This document shows positions 24,754 through 37,170 of a stretch of DNA of 64,000 nucleotides, piece after piece. The stretch's first letter is position 1; each line of letters starts with the position of its first letter. The notes below the pieces were generated by a model. It was not told the DNA's origin. It made no database searches and worked only from the letters and a program-made list of their open reading frames with translations. Source of the DNA: Cymbidium sinense. Its lineage: Eukaryota > Streptophyta > Magnoliopsida > Asparagales > Orchidaceae. Where the stretch lies: the NCBI GenBank assembly GCA_021442155.1, contig CM038221.1:47811648-47875647 (forward strand), in the 5' to 3' direction. Position numbers and translations under genes: made by a program.

Positions 24754-27439
24754 ATGGTGAGGGTAGAATGCTTTCTGAGGCTTTTCTATATAAAAGGTCT
24801 GCAGTGTAATTCTAATATTGTTGTATTATAAAGCTATGGGTCTGTTTGGTTTGATGTCATTTATAAGAGAGATACTATACTTGTCTAATAAATTGCTCAA
24901 CATGTCATTTTAAGCGGTGTATGTTGAAGGAATGAATGATAGTTTGGTGAATATTATGCCATAATTTTAACTTAAAGGTCTTGCAAATTGTGGGCTCCAA
25001 AATTTCGCCGCCGACCTCTCAATTAAGAGAGTATGATTTAAAAGTGTCAGTGTAATTTTCAGAAGACAGATGAGATAGTAGATAAGACATTACTCAGAGA
25101 TTTCGTCCTCATTTTGAATTTAGATCTCCAAGTTTTATAAGCGCAAAGCCTCGTTAATTACTCTCAATGCCGAGAGAGAACTTCGATTAAGGTTAGTCAT
25201 TAGATCACTAAATACATAGATGGTAAGAACGTGGAGTTTAAAATTTGGGGTTTAGAATTTATGAAATTCACCATTATTTAATTTAAAGTATATGGAATAA
25301 TGTTCGATCTAAATCCAATGATTTAGATCTACCGTCGCATTTACCTACTTAATGAGGAGTAAATAACCCAACACGACAAAGTATCTTTATCTTAATGAAG
25401 CACGTTGAAATTATCAGATACCAGGATGATGTTTGTCAGGAGACACGTTTAAGTTACCTTACGACAAAACGCCTATCAAATATACTCTATAATTCATAAC
25501 GAAAAGTGAGTTATTCGGAGCATACTGCTACAATCATGTCGTATATAATAGTATTTGGCGACAACCATCCGATCAGAGGACTCTAGTTGTAATCGCATCA
25601 TATGTGGAGCCTACTAGTCAAATCACGTAGATTGAGGATATGATCTATGCCCTTACTGGCATGAGATTATTTGAGTTTGAATATAATGATTTATTTGATT
25701 TGATATATTTCTGTGAACTAGAGTTTTTTTAATCTGTCATTCCTAATAAATGATGGTGAATGGGTGAATGAGTTGTTTCCTTTAAGTATTTAAATGATAA
25801 ATTTTATTTAGTTCAGATGTTTTCATAGTTCAAATTTAGTTTTAAGATGAATTAATTAAGAGCTTAAATATTTTTTAATGATAATATATCCTCCAGTTGA
25901 GATTTTCACAACGCCCATCATCTGGGTGCAACTATACTTATTGCTAAGAGGGATCGCGCCTTATGACTTATGTGTAATTTAAATCATTTAGAAAATTGAT
26001 ATTATAATAGAATTTGTCAACTCTATTACGAATATAGAGGATTAGGTCTTATAATCTATTGTAATTTAAGTTCCTTTAGAAGTTGATCATTTAGTAAACC
26101 GTTTTAATTCTATTTCAAACATAGAGGATTAGGCTTATTATGATCATATTTTATAGAGCTGAATACTTATATCTTTCATTGGCTTGAATTAGCATATGAA
26201 GACATTCATTAACTTGCATGCATATAATCATAAATGATTGAATCGATTTTATTATTTCCATCCCCCTTCTCTTTCATTTTAAACCTGCAGATCGACACCA
26301 AGCAGGTACTTAGATAAGTGTCAGCGGTGTATTTAATAATCTAGATAATTTTATTTCTAAGTTATGAGATTAATTTCTTATTTATTTATTTTCAACTTAG
26401 CCTGCACAGTTTTTCAGACATTAAAATTTACACCTTAAATTTCTATATCCGAGCGCATACATGTATTTTTAGTTTAGAAAATTTCATCTAATCAATGAAA
26501 TCATTGATTTTGAAAATCATAATTAGAATAAAATTTCTTTTATTTTTGGATTGAAGGAAGCTCTTTCATTCGTGCATATAAATAGAATATATTCTCTTCT
26601 TATAAATTCATTATTTTCATTTGCCTTAATTTTCCCGTAGAGATTCTGCAACTTCAATTGCATTTCAAGTAAGATTTAATATTTTCATTTATCACTTATA
26701 CTTCAATTTCCCTTTGAGTTTTGATTCAAGCTTATTTATGTAAGTCTTAATGTTTTAAACGATTTTCATTTAAATTTATTTAAGTCCCGAATTTTAGACG
26801 AAAATCGGGCCGTATTTCGACAGTATTCCGACATCATTCCCGTGTAGGGGACTACATCGAAACTATTTTGGCTTACTCGGTACGCCCCAATAAGTGTAGC
26901 TAGCAGTGTTTTGCGACACCACACCCGTGTTTTCATACTCACTTGCCCTAATGGGCATTAGCGGGGTCTTTGATCACCTGTATAAAGAAACATAAGTTTA
27001 TATGCAATTTCAAATCATTCAAATTTCATTTTAAATTATTTATTTTCGATGTGCTTGATTTTTTTTTAATGGAACTTGATTCTTCCTCCCTTTTTTTTTG
27101 AGTTCAAAATTTAATTAAAATTTCAGATTGACGCCATCGTGTAGGGAGCTATATCTCAAGCTTTTTACCGATACGCCTAATGATATAATGAACGATCTCT
27201 TTGACACACCGTGTCTTCATACTCTTTATGCTTTAATGGGCATTAGCGAGGTTTTCGATCACCTGCATAAAGAAGCATAAGCACAAATCTACAATTTCTT
27301 TTAATACATTCAAACACATCCCTACCTTCATCAACAACAACAATAATAATTTTGCATAAGTTCGGCTATCATGGATTGAATAGGAGATATTAGAGTGTTG
27401 ATTATTTGTATTGAATATGTGGAGGAAATGGAAACCTGT

Positions 27440-27880
27440 GGAAGAAGCTGATGACGTGTTGCTTCTCGATTTCCATTAAGAAAGAGGGGGGTAGGGTAAT
27501 AAATGAAACCCAGAGAAGAACCCGCAATGGCGCTTCTCAATTTCATCTTGCAAGGAAAGAGTCTTTGTTTGGGGGTAAAAAATAGGAAACCAGAACAACC
27601 TGCCTAATGATGGTATTGCTTCTTGGTTTCCGTTATTTGTAAGGAAAGAAAAATAGGTTGTTTGGATGCAGGGGTAGTGGAAACGCCGAAAATCTAAAGA
27701 AGAATCCACCTAATGATGGTGTTGTTTCTCAGTTTCTGTCGTTTGCAAGGAAAGAAAAAGGGGGTTATTTGGCTATAGGGGTAATGGAAACATCGGAAAC
27801 CTAAAGAAGAATCCATCTAATGACGGTGTTACTTCTCGATTTCCATCGTTTGTAAGGAAAAAAAGAGGAGTTGTTTGGCT
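27440..27880 (+). repeat. Minisatellite in repeat E, five units
   Basis: Units start near 27440, 27515, 27593, 27699 and 27806 (spacings 75, 78, 106, 107). Consensus features: GAAGAATCCACCTAATGATGG, a TTTCTC..TTTC..TCGTTTGCAAGGAAAG block, then a GTTGTTTGGCTGCAGGGG block in the longer units. Open stretches on the minus strand over it are incidental. Confidence 0.7.
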
Positions 27881-27900
27881 GCAGGATTTGAGCAGGATTT

Positions 27901-28473
27901 AGGTTAGCTTGGAACTCTGTTACGTCCACGTTTAGGGAGCCATCGAACCTTAGTGAGACGGTCAGGGATGAAATCACCTGTGAGATGAGGCGGTTCAGGT
28001 TGGTATAGGTGGAGCGTTCAATGTCAAGGGAACGCCGGCAGATGTCATAGATAGCTCCATTATTGAACGAGAAAGCCTTGAAGACCAGTGCAGTTATCAG
28101 CAAGCTTCCTGATGCGATCAAGGCATAGATCAACAATCTCTTTGCCGATTGTATAATGCCCACGAGCAAAATTGTTGGCAGCATCCTCCTTGCCATTGAT
28201 AAGTTTCTCAGAATGAAAGAGCTGGCGGTAGGTGCCTGTCCTCACCTCATCAATAACAGTGGGCTCTAAATCTACAAAAATAGCACGAGGGACATGCTTT
28301 CCAGAACCTGTCTCACCGAAGGTGTTAAAAGCATCATCACCTCCGCCGACTGTTTTGTTACTTGGCATTTGGCCATCAGGCTGGAGGCCATGCTCAAGGC
28401 AATAAAGTTCCCAGCAGGAATTTCTGACCTGAATGCCAGCCTGGCCGATGTGGATCGAAACGCACTCCGTCAT
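27901..28473 (-). pseudogene. Alpha-tubulin gene fragment with internal deletion, inside repeat E
   Basis: Alpha-tubulin is the GTP-binding subunit of microtubules. The minus strand reads from an ATG at 28473 through the N-terminal half: [76 protein letters not shown]. At about 28060 it jumps to [45 protein letters not shown]. Roughly 67 codons are missing at the join, including the GGGTGSG nucleotide-binding loop, and the two parts are in different frames. FFSETGAGKH has also become FGETGSGKH. The part before the join has no intron. Sequence beyond DVTEFQANL is absent. It cannot make tubulin. The 28490-28900 stretch upstream may be the captured 5' UTR or promoter. Confidence 0.85.
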
Positions 28474-29640
28474 TTTCAGACGGAAAACGGAAGAACTCGA
28501 AGAACGAAAGAAGGAAGAAGAGGGTTAGAGAAGAACTAGGGTTCAACGTATGCGAAGACGCCTTCCGTACTCACGTCCCTTCCCATCCGGAGCTCGAATT
28601 ATGGTTTCCGATAATGGGTTGCCGCTCTCTGGATAGAGAGAGGAAGAGAGAGAGCCCTTCGGCTGTTTGAATCGAAAGAGGGAACTATGTGCTGTTCTGC
28701 TGTGTGGGCAGGGAGTCGTGCAATGAAGAGAAAGAGCTCGGTGCTCACTGTGGACCTGAGCGAGGAGACGGGATGGGCTAGCAAAGATAGTTGAGAGATT
28801 GGCTTCTCCGTCCTGTGTGGAACGAAGGAGCAGATCGAGGAAGAGAAGGGACGAGAGCCGAAATTACCTGCGTAGGAGCGAAACAGGGAATGGACTTTTT
28901 TTTTCTTCTGTTTTTTTCAGGGCTGTTTCGACTGCTTCAAAAATCCTTCTCATAGGTAGGGAAAGATCCTCCAATTAATGCTGATTATTACCTTAATTAT
29001 TCATTAGAGTATTTTCATATAGGATTACACGGGATTTTTAAAATTTGAGCATAATTTCGAATATCATTAAGGAGTATTTATGAAAAAAAATATAATCTGA
29101 TCATTAATTCATATTCATGCCAAAATTTTGATTTAATCATTTAATAATTAAAATTAAATCAAACTTTGTTTAATTAAAATTAGATGTTTGATTTCCATAA
29201 TATCACGTTAAAATTTTTGTGAGTTTTGCCGAAATCAAATTTACATAATATGTGTATCATTTTAGAATTCAATGATTCAACCGCAGTAATCGTACATTTA
29301 AGTCGATTTTCGATGAATGTCAATCTTAGAAAGTTATGCGTCGTCTCATCAACCGCTCAACATTCGACTCATCCGAATTGAGTTTCATTTGATGATTGCG
29401 TTTCGATGCTAACGACGATCAATTTTTAACGAGGAGCGCATCGTCGCAAATTCTCGACCTGATGCCAGAAGCATCGACGATTTCCTTCGACGGCAATCGT
29501 CAATTATACGCATTTTGATCAGAACGGATGAGCCGCTCATTGATCGAAGATCAGATTGAGCGCCGATTTTGTGTATCGCATCTTCGAGTTTAAATCTTTG
29601 TAAGTTTGACTTGACTGATGGAGCATATTTGTAGGTCAAC

Positions 29641-31082
29641 ATAAATATAGCATATTCATCAGCTTTAGTTTTGTGCTTAATAAAAGTGGTAAAGTTCAGT
29701 AGAGTTTTGAGGCAAAATTCTATGTACCTTTGGTCTGGCTGTCTCGGGATGTCGATCAATCTGGTGATAGCAAAACGTTTAATTGGAAGTACAAGAATAT
29801 GAAATGCTCAGATATTAGGGGATAAAGTGAGGCAACCAAAACTAAGCCTAGAATGTTCTTGTAGATAAATATTGAGATGTCTTGTTCATCTAAAGGAGAA
29901 AGAATTCGAGATCTTAATGAATGAATTTCTTAGAATGATCTTGAATTAATAGACTTTGAAATGAATATTCTTCATCTACATAAACTTCCAGTTGAAGACC
30001 TCCCTTGTTGGGAGATAGATTTCGTCTTCTTCTGAGAGTAATTGCTGATGTCTCTATTGAAACTCTAATATTGCATTAAAGCAAGAGGGAATCATGTTAG
30101 GAACCTACTAATACATATGCTTTGAAATTTATAGTCTCTCTTAGAGAGAAAGGTCCTCATAGACAATAGATGAATGCCCTTCCATGAATATGGGAAGACT
30201 TTGGCTGACGAAGAATTAGAAGAGCTTTATAAGATTATTGTCGTGCTATTGTTTAAGCTGAGGGATATTTTGAATATGAATTATTCCCCTTTTGATGTGG
30301 TGATGTGAATAGACATCTTTATTCAAAAGTCTTACTGTTTTTCTCTCAAGAAAGATCACAAGAAAATCTTCAAATGAGCAGTAATTTTAAAAATTAGGAT
30401 TTTAATTTTTAATTTTTAATTAAAATACTTTGTTCGATTTATCGTAACGATTTGGAAAAGCTAATTTGTATATATTTTTTTTGAGGTTTTTATAGACAGT
30501 CATCCTATTTTTTTTATATTTATATATTAAGCATCTTTAAACTTAATTTTTTAAATTAATTTTAAAATATTAAAATTAATAACAAGTTTAACTCATATTT
30601 TTTATTTTTATAAAATTTTTAAAATTTTGATTAAAAAAATGGAAATAATGATTAAATTATAAATACAAATATTAAGTGGTTGATTTATAAATTTTTCTAC
30701 TTACAGTTACCGCAAACTTATTGCGATTATTATTAATAATTACGGAATAATTTGATGATATTGCAAATTTAAATCAGCACCCGTAGCTTCTCTTAGCTAA
30801 AACTAGGTGGAGAGGAGAGGAAAGTGGTTCTCTTTCACTACAACAAAATACTTGAATTAAATTCAATTTATTAAATAAGATTAACAAACAGGCTCAAAAA
30901 GTACAACGCCTAAAAAGCAATCAGGAAAAAAAATTATTATATATTGGTATGCGAAAATTATATAGGTTTTTTTAATCAAATTTTGTTTTAAAAAAATTTT
31001 ATTTGAATTTGAGATTAAAAATCAAAGTTAAAAAATTATATTCAATTATTTAAATTGATATAAATAAAAAGAAACTATCCCC

Positions 31083-31125
<43 letters not shown>

Positions 31126-31319
31126 GGAGGAAGTGAAATAATTTATTCAAAAACTTAGAAAATTAAGTTTATATAATCAGTACAAGAGAATTTAAAGACA
31201 ATTTTTAAATTACACATGCTTATATGAGATTTGAAACTTAGAGCCACCTCAAATCTTCTTAGTTCCACCTTTGTATAAATACACACATAGTAAATACAAT
31301 CATGAGCTACATAATCACA
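29641..31319. other. AT-rich intergenic DNA, no recognised gene
   Basis: Contains a short readable stretch near 30180-30300 on + (PFHEYGKTLADEELEELYKI) that looks protein-like but that I cannot place; stops surround it. An (AT)n run lies at 31087-31122. From 30400 on the sequence is very A/T-rich with poly-T and poly-A runs. Confidence 0.5.
31087..31122. repeat. (AT)n microsatellite
   Basis: AT dinucleotide run of about 18 units, 200 bp left of the hAT element. Confidence 0.9.
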
Positions 31320-31327
31320 TGCATAGG

Positions 31328-34300
31328 TAGGGGTGTAAATAGCCGAAGATTGTTGTGTTAAATCATTCTTGATTTTTTTGTTGAAATTGGCTCGTGTTAA
31401 AATAGCTCGTTTAGAGGTTGTTAGGTACTGACTCGAAAAATTGTTAGGTTTGTTTTTTATGTTATTTCGAAATTGGCTCAATTTTATATTTTAATAATAT
31501 TTATTTTTCTTAATTTTCATTTAAAATTTAAAAAAATTTAAAAAAGTAAAAAAAATATTTAATGAAATCTTATACAGTAAAAAAAATAAAATACTATTGG
31601 CAAAAATTGAAACTAAAAGATATACAAAATAATGATATACAATCAAAATTTTATTTTTACAGTTAAAATATCTGAGAAAAAAAACTAAATAATATTAGCA
31701 AAATTAAGTAAAATTTATTTAATTGAAACTAAAAGATATATAATCGAAATATTTATTTTACACAAATTGAATACAACTTAAAATACTACCTAAATTATTA
31801 CAATTTACAAATTTATAACTTACTAGAATAAATTCATCTTAAAATTTACATGATCATATATAAATAACAATTTGATTTAATAAAGCTAATAAAATAGTGA
31901 TATTTCAATTTCCAATCAATCCATATTTAGTTCAAGCCTTCAAGTCTTAGCTTTCTGACATCTTGAATCTTAATGTCTGCTTAATATAAAAAGCTAGAAA
32001 ATATGAAATAAATATTATGAATGGGCTCAGGAAATTAAAATAAATAATCATTGATGCCGTCAATAGTTTGTTGGCTATGTGAATTTTAAACAAGCCCAAA
32101 AATCTCAAAATCTATCTATTTGATGATGAACTAAATCACAGAAACATTTTAGAAACAACAATGATGCTAAAAAGTCCAGTTTGGAGGCAGATTACATGAT
32201 GAAAATTAACAATATTAATAAGGAAGAAATAGATTTCCTGAAATAAAATAAGAACAAACCAAAAATACAGATAAACCAGGAAAACTATAAGCTTAGTATA
32301 ACACAAACCAAAATACAACTTTTCAACAGCTCCTTAAAAAAGAGCAAATCTGAAAGAACAATGAAGGATTCCATCAAGAGGCTGGAATCCAGATCACAAA
32401 AAGGATTCCTAAATTGCAGAATGTAAACAGGCTTTAATAAGAAAATTTCTCCACCTTAAGCTGAAGCACCCTTGGAATCCAAAAGATAATATAAATTATA
32501 TAATAACAAAGAGCAATTAGAAATCACAAAAAATTAAATTGAATGTTTGAAAATACATATAAACAACTATTAAGCTAAGTTTCATAGATCTATTTAGTTT
32601 TCCATATCATTAATGTAATATCACAAATGATCTTACACATTAATAATTGTAGCATCTGTTCCAAATTGTAGACTAGCCGCAATCACAATAAAGAGAAGAA
32701 AAATAGATAAATTAGGGCCAACCATGAAGCTATACAAAAGTATAATAATTAAACATTGATACAGCAGAGTCAATGTTGATCATTAAAATAAAGCGAAGTT
32801 TGTCCCATTGATCGAAAATAAAGTAGCAGGGGAAAGAGCAGTAAGATGTACGTCTATTGATCGAAAAATAAAGAAAGTAAAGCATAAATAGCGGCCGGAT
32901 GCCACAGTCGTATCTGGTAGTAATACATCTCCCTCCGTACATGAACATGCCGCGGCAACATCCAATAGGTAATATAGTAAGACCCCATTTAAAGTTAGTG
33001 TAATTAAACCAACAGCAGATGCCACAGAGATCAGCAAATAACCAACAAAGGGTATCAGGAAGATGCATCAGCAAAATCCAAAGAAACAACAACACTAAAC
33101 AGAAGTTGATCATACAGTTAAACATGTAATATAACAGCCAATCCAATAGGTTGGATTAACCAAACCACACAAATGTTTAGCATATGTTGATCTTACCATT
33201 GAATAATTTAACGACAAATGTAAGTCCAAATTTGATAGCGAAAATTAGATTGGAAAAGAGTAAATGCAAGATGATATATTGATGTTTAGTATCCTTCTCC
33301 ATTCTTAAACATTTTACGGTTTCACATAAATATTCTCCTCCTCCATTAACTCTTTCTGAAATAAAAGTAGATAATGAGAGAATAAAGTTTATCAGATTGA
33401 ATAAATAGATTGATCTTAGTTGAAAAGTATCAAAGGATTTTTTTATTTGACTGAGCACCTCGATCCAACTATTGTACAAACAACATTTATTTTTTGGAGA
33501 TAAAGAGCTCATGTGTCATCAAGAACTCTACCACCGGACTTATCTGATTTAGATGCTGGTTATGAGAATTGTTAAAATATCCTTAGCCATTTTGGATAAA
33601 ATAGGATACTTGAGAGTACTCATATTCCACCATTCAAGAATATCAAAAGAATCATTATTGCACAAGAATAATCCATCCTCCAAATAAGTTTGCAAATCAG
33701 ATTTTGATGGCTGAATAAAATCAAAAGTAATAATAAAATCAACAAATCCTAACATACAATCAAAGTTTGATGAAAAGGGCACATCAACTACTAATTATGA
33801 AGATCTACTAGGAATTAGAGAGCTTGAAGTGATAGCATCTACTAAATATTGATTGTAGTTCTCCCAAATAACATCTTCAATGCTCTTAATCTTGAATTCT
33901 ACCTCATAACTAGAGTATATTTTTGGAAAAATAAAAGTAATGAATTTCATTTTCAAATGTGGATCAAGCACAACAGCCACTGACATGAGTAAATTACATT
34001 CTCCCCAGTATTTGTCAAATTTAATTTTTATAACAGTGGTCATTTACTTGATGAATTGATCTGAGGAATTGTATTCTTCAATAAGTAGTTTCTTGACATG
34101 CATGATAGTAGGTAGAAACATATTCGTAGTTGGATAAGAAGAACCTGAAATCATTTTTGTCACATTATGAAAAATAAAAAGAAACCTTCTAATCTGCTCA
34201 TAGCTATACCACTCAATTTCAGAAGGTAACCACTTATAGTTGGAATCTCAATCTGCATAATGAACGAACACATTGTGATAAATAAAAACAGACTCAAGCA

Positions 34301-36911
34301 TTAAGTAAGTGAAGTTTCATCTTGTAGGAACATCAATGCATAATCCCTTTGAAGTGGGGATCCATAACTGTTTTGCCACTTCAGCAAACTTATGTAATCG
34401 TGTAGGAGACTTTTTAATGTATTTTATTATCTCCCTGATTTTATGTGTTATTTGTTACACCTCTTTCAAACCATCTTGAACTAGTATATTCAAGATGTGA
34501 GTACAACATCTAACATGAAAGAAATGACCCTGAAAATGTAACTTTCCTCTAGACTGAAAATTAATTTTTAAAGTATTTGCAGCAACATCATTATTGCTAG
34601 TATTATCCAATGTGATAGTAGATACCTTGTCCTACATATTCCAATCTATTAAACAATCATATATTGCATCACAAATAAATTACGGTGTCGAGGATCAAGC
34701 TCAATAAAGTTGATGATTAAACATGCGTTCCAAGAATCATCAATATAGTGAATTGTTAAGCACATATAGTCCACTATTTGATTTGAAGTCCAATAACGAG
34801 ATGTCAAAGAAACTCTATGAATGCTCTTAAGAAATATTTTTAATCTCTCTTTTTCCTTTTCATATACTTTCATTCAATCACTCCTAATAGTGTTTCTAGA
34901 CACCTCTCATAGTAGATTCAATACCTTCAACATAATATTAAATCACATATGCTCAACAATCATAAATGGATACTCATGCACAATTATCATCTTTGCAATT
35001 ATTTCTCTAATCTGAAGATGATCATAATTTTTGGGGTCATGGAATAGTGGAATCTCAATTTCAGGATTGGCATCAAAAGGCATAAAATTTATTTGTTTTT
35101 GCCTTTTGTCTACCAATTCAACATCTTGCTTATTCTTGACTTTGATTTTATCACATTCTTTCACATGTCTCAACAGTTGTGAAGTTGTGTCAGTTTTGGA
35201 TTTATGAAATTTCCTGCGATAACATATGCATTGTAAAGAGGATATACTCTCTCCCTTAAATACAAAAGTGATTTCTATAAAGTACTCACATATTGAAGAT
35301 ACTTTCTTTCTACCTCTCTTAGGATTAACTTCTGCACTAGTAGTCTCAAACATGCCTCGATTCAACATGTTGTGAAGAAAGCAGTTGAAATTTCATTACC
35401 ATTCATCTCTATATCATTACTGATCGGTGAGAATGATCCACATTAGACATGACTGCACACTAAATAAAAAAAGAAGATATGAGTTAGGACTATATACACA
35501 TACACTCTCCATTCTTCATACTAAGCTCCATATTCAATGTTCTGTTACTCTTCTCATTTAATCAGCTCAAAATAAATTGAAACTCCAAGATATATATAAT
35601 TATCTACTATGCCAAATCACTCGATAAATAGTATCCATGCCGAGGACAAAATAATGGTCGGACATGACAAATTAGAATGAGAAGAGTAAAAAAAATTGAA
35701 AAATCAAACAGAGCCTGCAACATATATTTCCCAAATAACAGAGACAACAGAATAATGGCCGAACATGACAAATTAGAATGAGAAGAGTAAAAAAAATAAA
35801 AAATCAAATAGAGCCTGTAATATATAGTTCCCAAATAACAGGAGGAATAATAATGGACAGACAAATTAGAATGAGAAAGTAAAAGAAAATGAGAAATCAA
35901 AGCGAAACATCAATATATAGCTCCCAAATAACGACAAAGTAATGGCCGGACAGGACAAATCGAGTAAGCACTTCAAGCATTTCAATAACTACTGAGAGAA
36001 TAACGAATCATCCACAACAAGCATTTGCATAAGATGGAGAATATCCTGAGGGCATAACCGAATAAGCACTTCAAGCATTTCAATACCGAGGTCCGAGACA
36101 ATAACATATAACAGGACATCAAGTGACTCAAGTCTACAAATGAAAAATCGAGTCACAAATTGTAAAAGCTTAAGAGCATTTCTCTTTTAACATGAAGCAG
36201 TAGAAGCTTGATAAAAGAAGAAAATAATGATAGCGGACATGCAAAGTCGTAGAGTCCCAAGTAGAAGCTTGATAAAAATAAGAAAATAATGGCCGGTACC
36301 AAACCCAGAAAACCGAGATCGCATCCAGGAGATTCTATTGCTTCTGAGATATTACTATTGCAACTTCATGACTCTAAGAGAAGGTAGAAATCTGGCGGCC
36401 ATAACACTGAGAAGAGACTAGAAAGGGAGTCAAGAGACTTACAGGATTAGAGCAGAAACGCAAAGTCGAGAGAGACTCAAGAGTTGTTAGGGCTGCTATG
36501 TTGTGACTCGCACGACGGCACGAGAGTATATCCTTCGAATTGTTTTAAATCACAACCGTTGAGATAAATTTTATGGCTATGATTTACCCTAAATATTACC
36601 TTACCGATTATCATAGTTAAAAAAATCCCTAAAATTAAAATTATAATATATTTAAGCTTATTTGATTTAAATTTTTATCAACTAAATTAATTATTAAATT
36701 AAATATAATTTCTAAAAATATTTAATGACATAAATTATATTTTAAATAAAATTTTATATAATTAATTATAATTATTTATTTATTTCGAGCTAAATCGAGC
36801 TGAATACTATCGAACAAAATATTGTTCGTGTTCGGCTCACTTCGGCTCGCTTAGTTAACGAACGAGCCGAACACGATCTGTTCAAGAACAATAAGCTTTT
36901 TGACAGCCTTA
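31328..36911 (-). mobile_element. hAT (Ac/RICESLEEPER-type) DNA transposon, full length, inactive
   Basis: Ends are TAGGGGTGTAAATAGCC at 31328 and, in reverse complement, TAAGGCTGTCAAAAAGC at 36911, an imperfect 17-bp inverted repeat typical of hAT. The flanks carry a perfect 8-bp target duplication, TGCATAGG, at 31320-31327 and 36912-36919. Length 5584 bp. The minus strand holds a decayed transposase (35368-33549). The long 3' side (31328-33500) has no recognised product. 35640-35940 holds a threefold repeat with AGAATGAGAAGAGTAAAA. The right end is rich in GAGCC/GGCTC words. Confidence 0.88.
33549..35368 (-). pseudogene. hAT transposase, decayed (BED finger, RNase-H-like core, C-terminal dimerisation domain)
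   Basis: Read on the minus strand in order: start and BED-type zinc-finger region at 35368-34943 (RKKVSSICEYF, CICYRRKFH, LLRHVKECD); 34873-34649 (EKERLKIFLKSIHRVSLTSR, WTSNQIVDYMCLTIHYID); RNase-H-like core at about 34620-34450 (KVSTITLDNTSNNDVAAN, then FFHVRCCTHILNILVQDGL); STKGLCIDVPTR near 34360; SGSSYPTTNMFLP near 34130; 34043-33795 (KFDKYWGECNLLMSVAVVLD); and the hAT dimerisation block at 33730-33560 (DLQTYLEDGLF, FDILEWWNMSTLKYPILSKM). Together this is the full domain order of a RICESLEEPER-like transposase of about 600-700 residues. At least three stops and frame changes interrupt it. It belongs to the element with ends at 31328 and 36911. Confidence 0.88.
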
Positions 36912-37125
36912 TGCATAGGAATATTAAAAAGATTAAAGAGGATACAAAACCCTTCCTCCTACGCTATGGATGACTTAAAGAGAGGACAAGCTTTGAATTT
37001 CATTATCTGTCATTTCCCTTCTTAGCCCCGCTAGAGAAGGAAGATACAGAGAGGCAGAACTAGAGTTTGTTAGTGAGCAAAGAAACCAAAGAAACCAAAG
37101 AAAATAGAAGACAAAAGAGAAAAAC

Positions 37126-37126
37126 A

Positions 37127-37165
<39 letters not shown>
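37126..37165 (+). promoter_or_regulatory. (GA)n tract immediately before the start codon of the 58-codon gene
   Basis: An uninterrupted GA/AG run of about 18 units runs right up to the ATG at 37166. GA tracts are common in plant 5' UTRs and bind BBR/BPC-type factors (family knowledge). Here length changes would alter the leader only, not the frame. Confidence 0.6.

Positions 37166-37170
<5 letters not shown>

Larger units (their letters stand above)
24989..29640 (+). mobile_element. Unclassified repeat family, long copy E, carrying an alpha-tubulin fragment
   Basis: Begins TGTGGGCTCC and ends TTGTAGGTCAAC like copy D, with the same internal order: GATGAGATAGTAGATAAGAC near 25067, an AT-rich block with TTTTTCAGACATTAAAATTT near 26411, an internal duplication (26885-26995 against 27160-27285, sharing AATGGGCATTAGCG and GATCACCTG), a five-unit minisatellite, the tubulin fragment, then GATCAATTTTTAACGAGG at 29418. 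The cargo differs from that of D. No coding capacity for mobility was recognised. It starts about 390 bp after the G6PDH stop. Confidence 0.6.

Noticed and set aside
28060..28473. Working alpha-tubulin gene
   Set aside because: Internal deletion with loss of the GGGTGSG loop, a frame change at the join, and no sequence after DVTEFQANL.
12739..29640. D and E as two giant LTRs of one element
   Set aside because: They carry different host gene pieces and the G6PDH exons lie between them.
29409..29759. 116-codon minus frame
   Set aside because: It lies across the end of repeat E with no recognisable family and a composition like the repeat itself.
32730..33146. 138-codon hydrophobic minus frame inside the hAT element
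   Set aside because: Overlaps another open frame in a second phase, is rich in Cys/Phe/Leu by composition, and matches no hAT protein part.
37067..37165. Upstream in-frame ATG at 37067 as the start of the small protein
   Set aside because: It would add a long Arg-Glu run encoded by the GA microsatellite. The ATG at 37166 gives the compact, conserved-looking protein.
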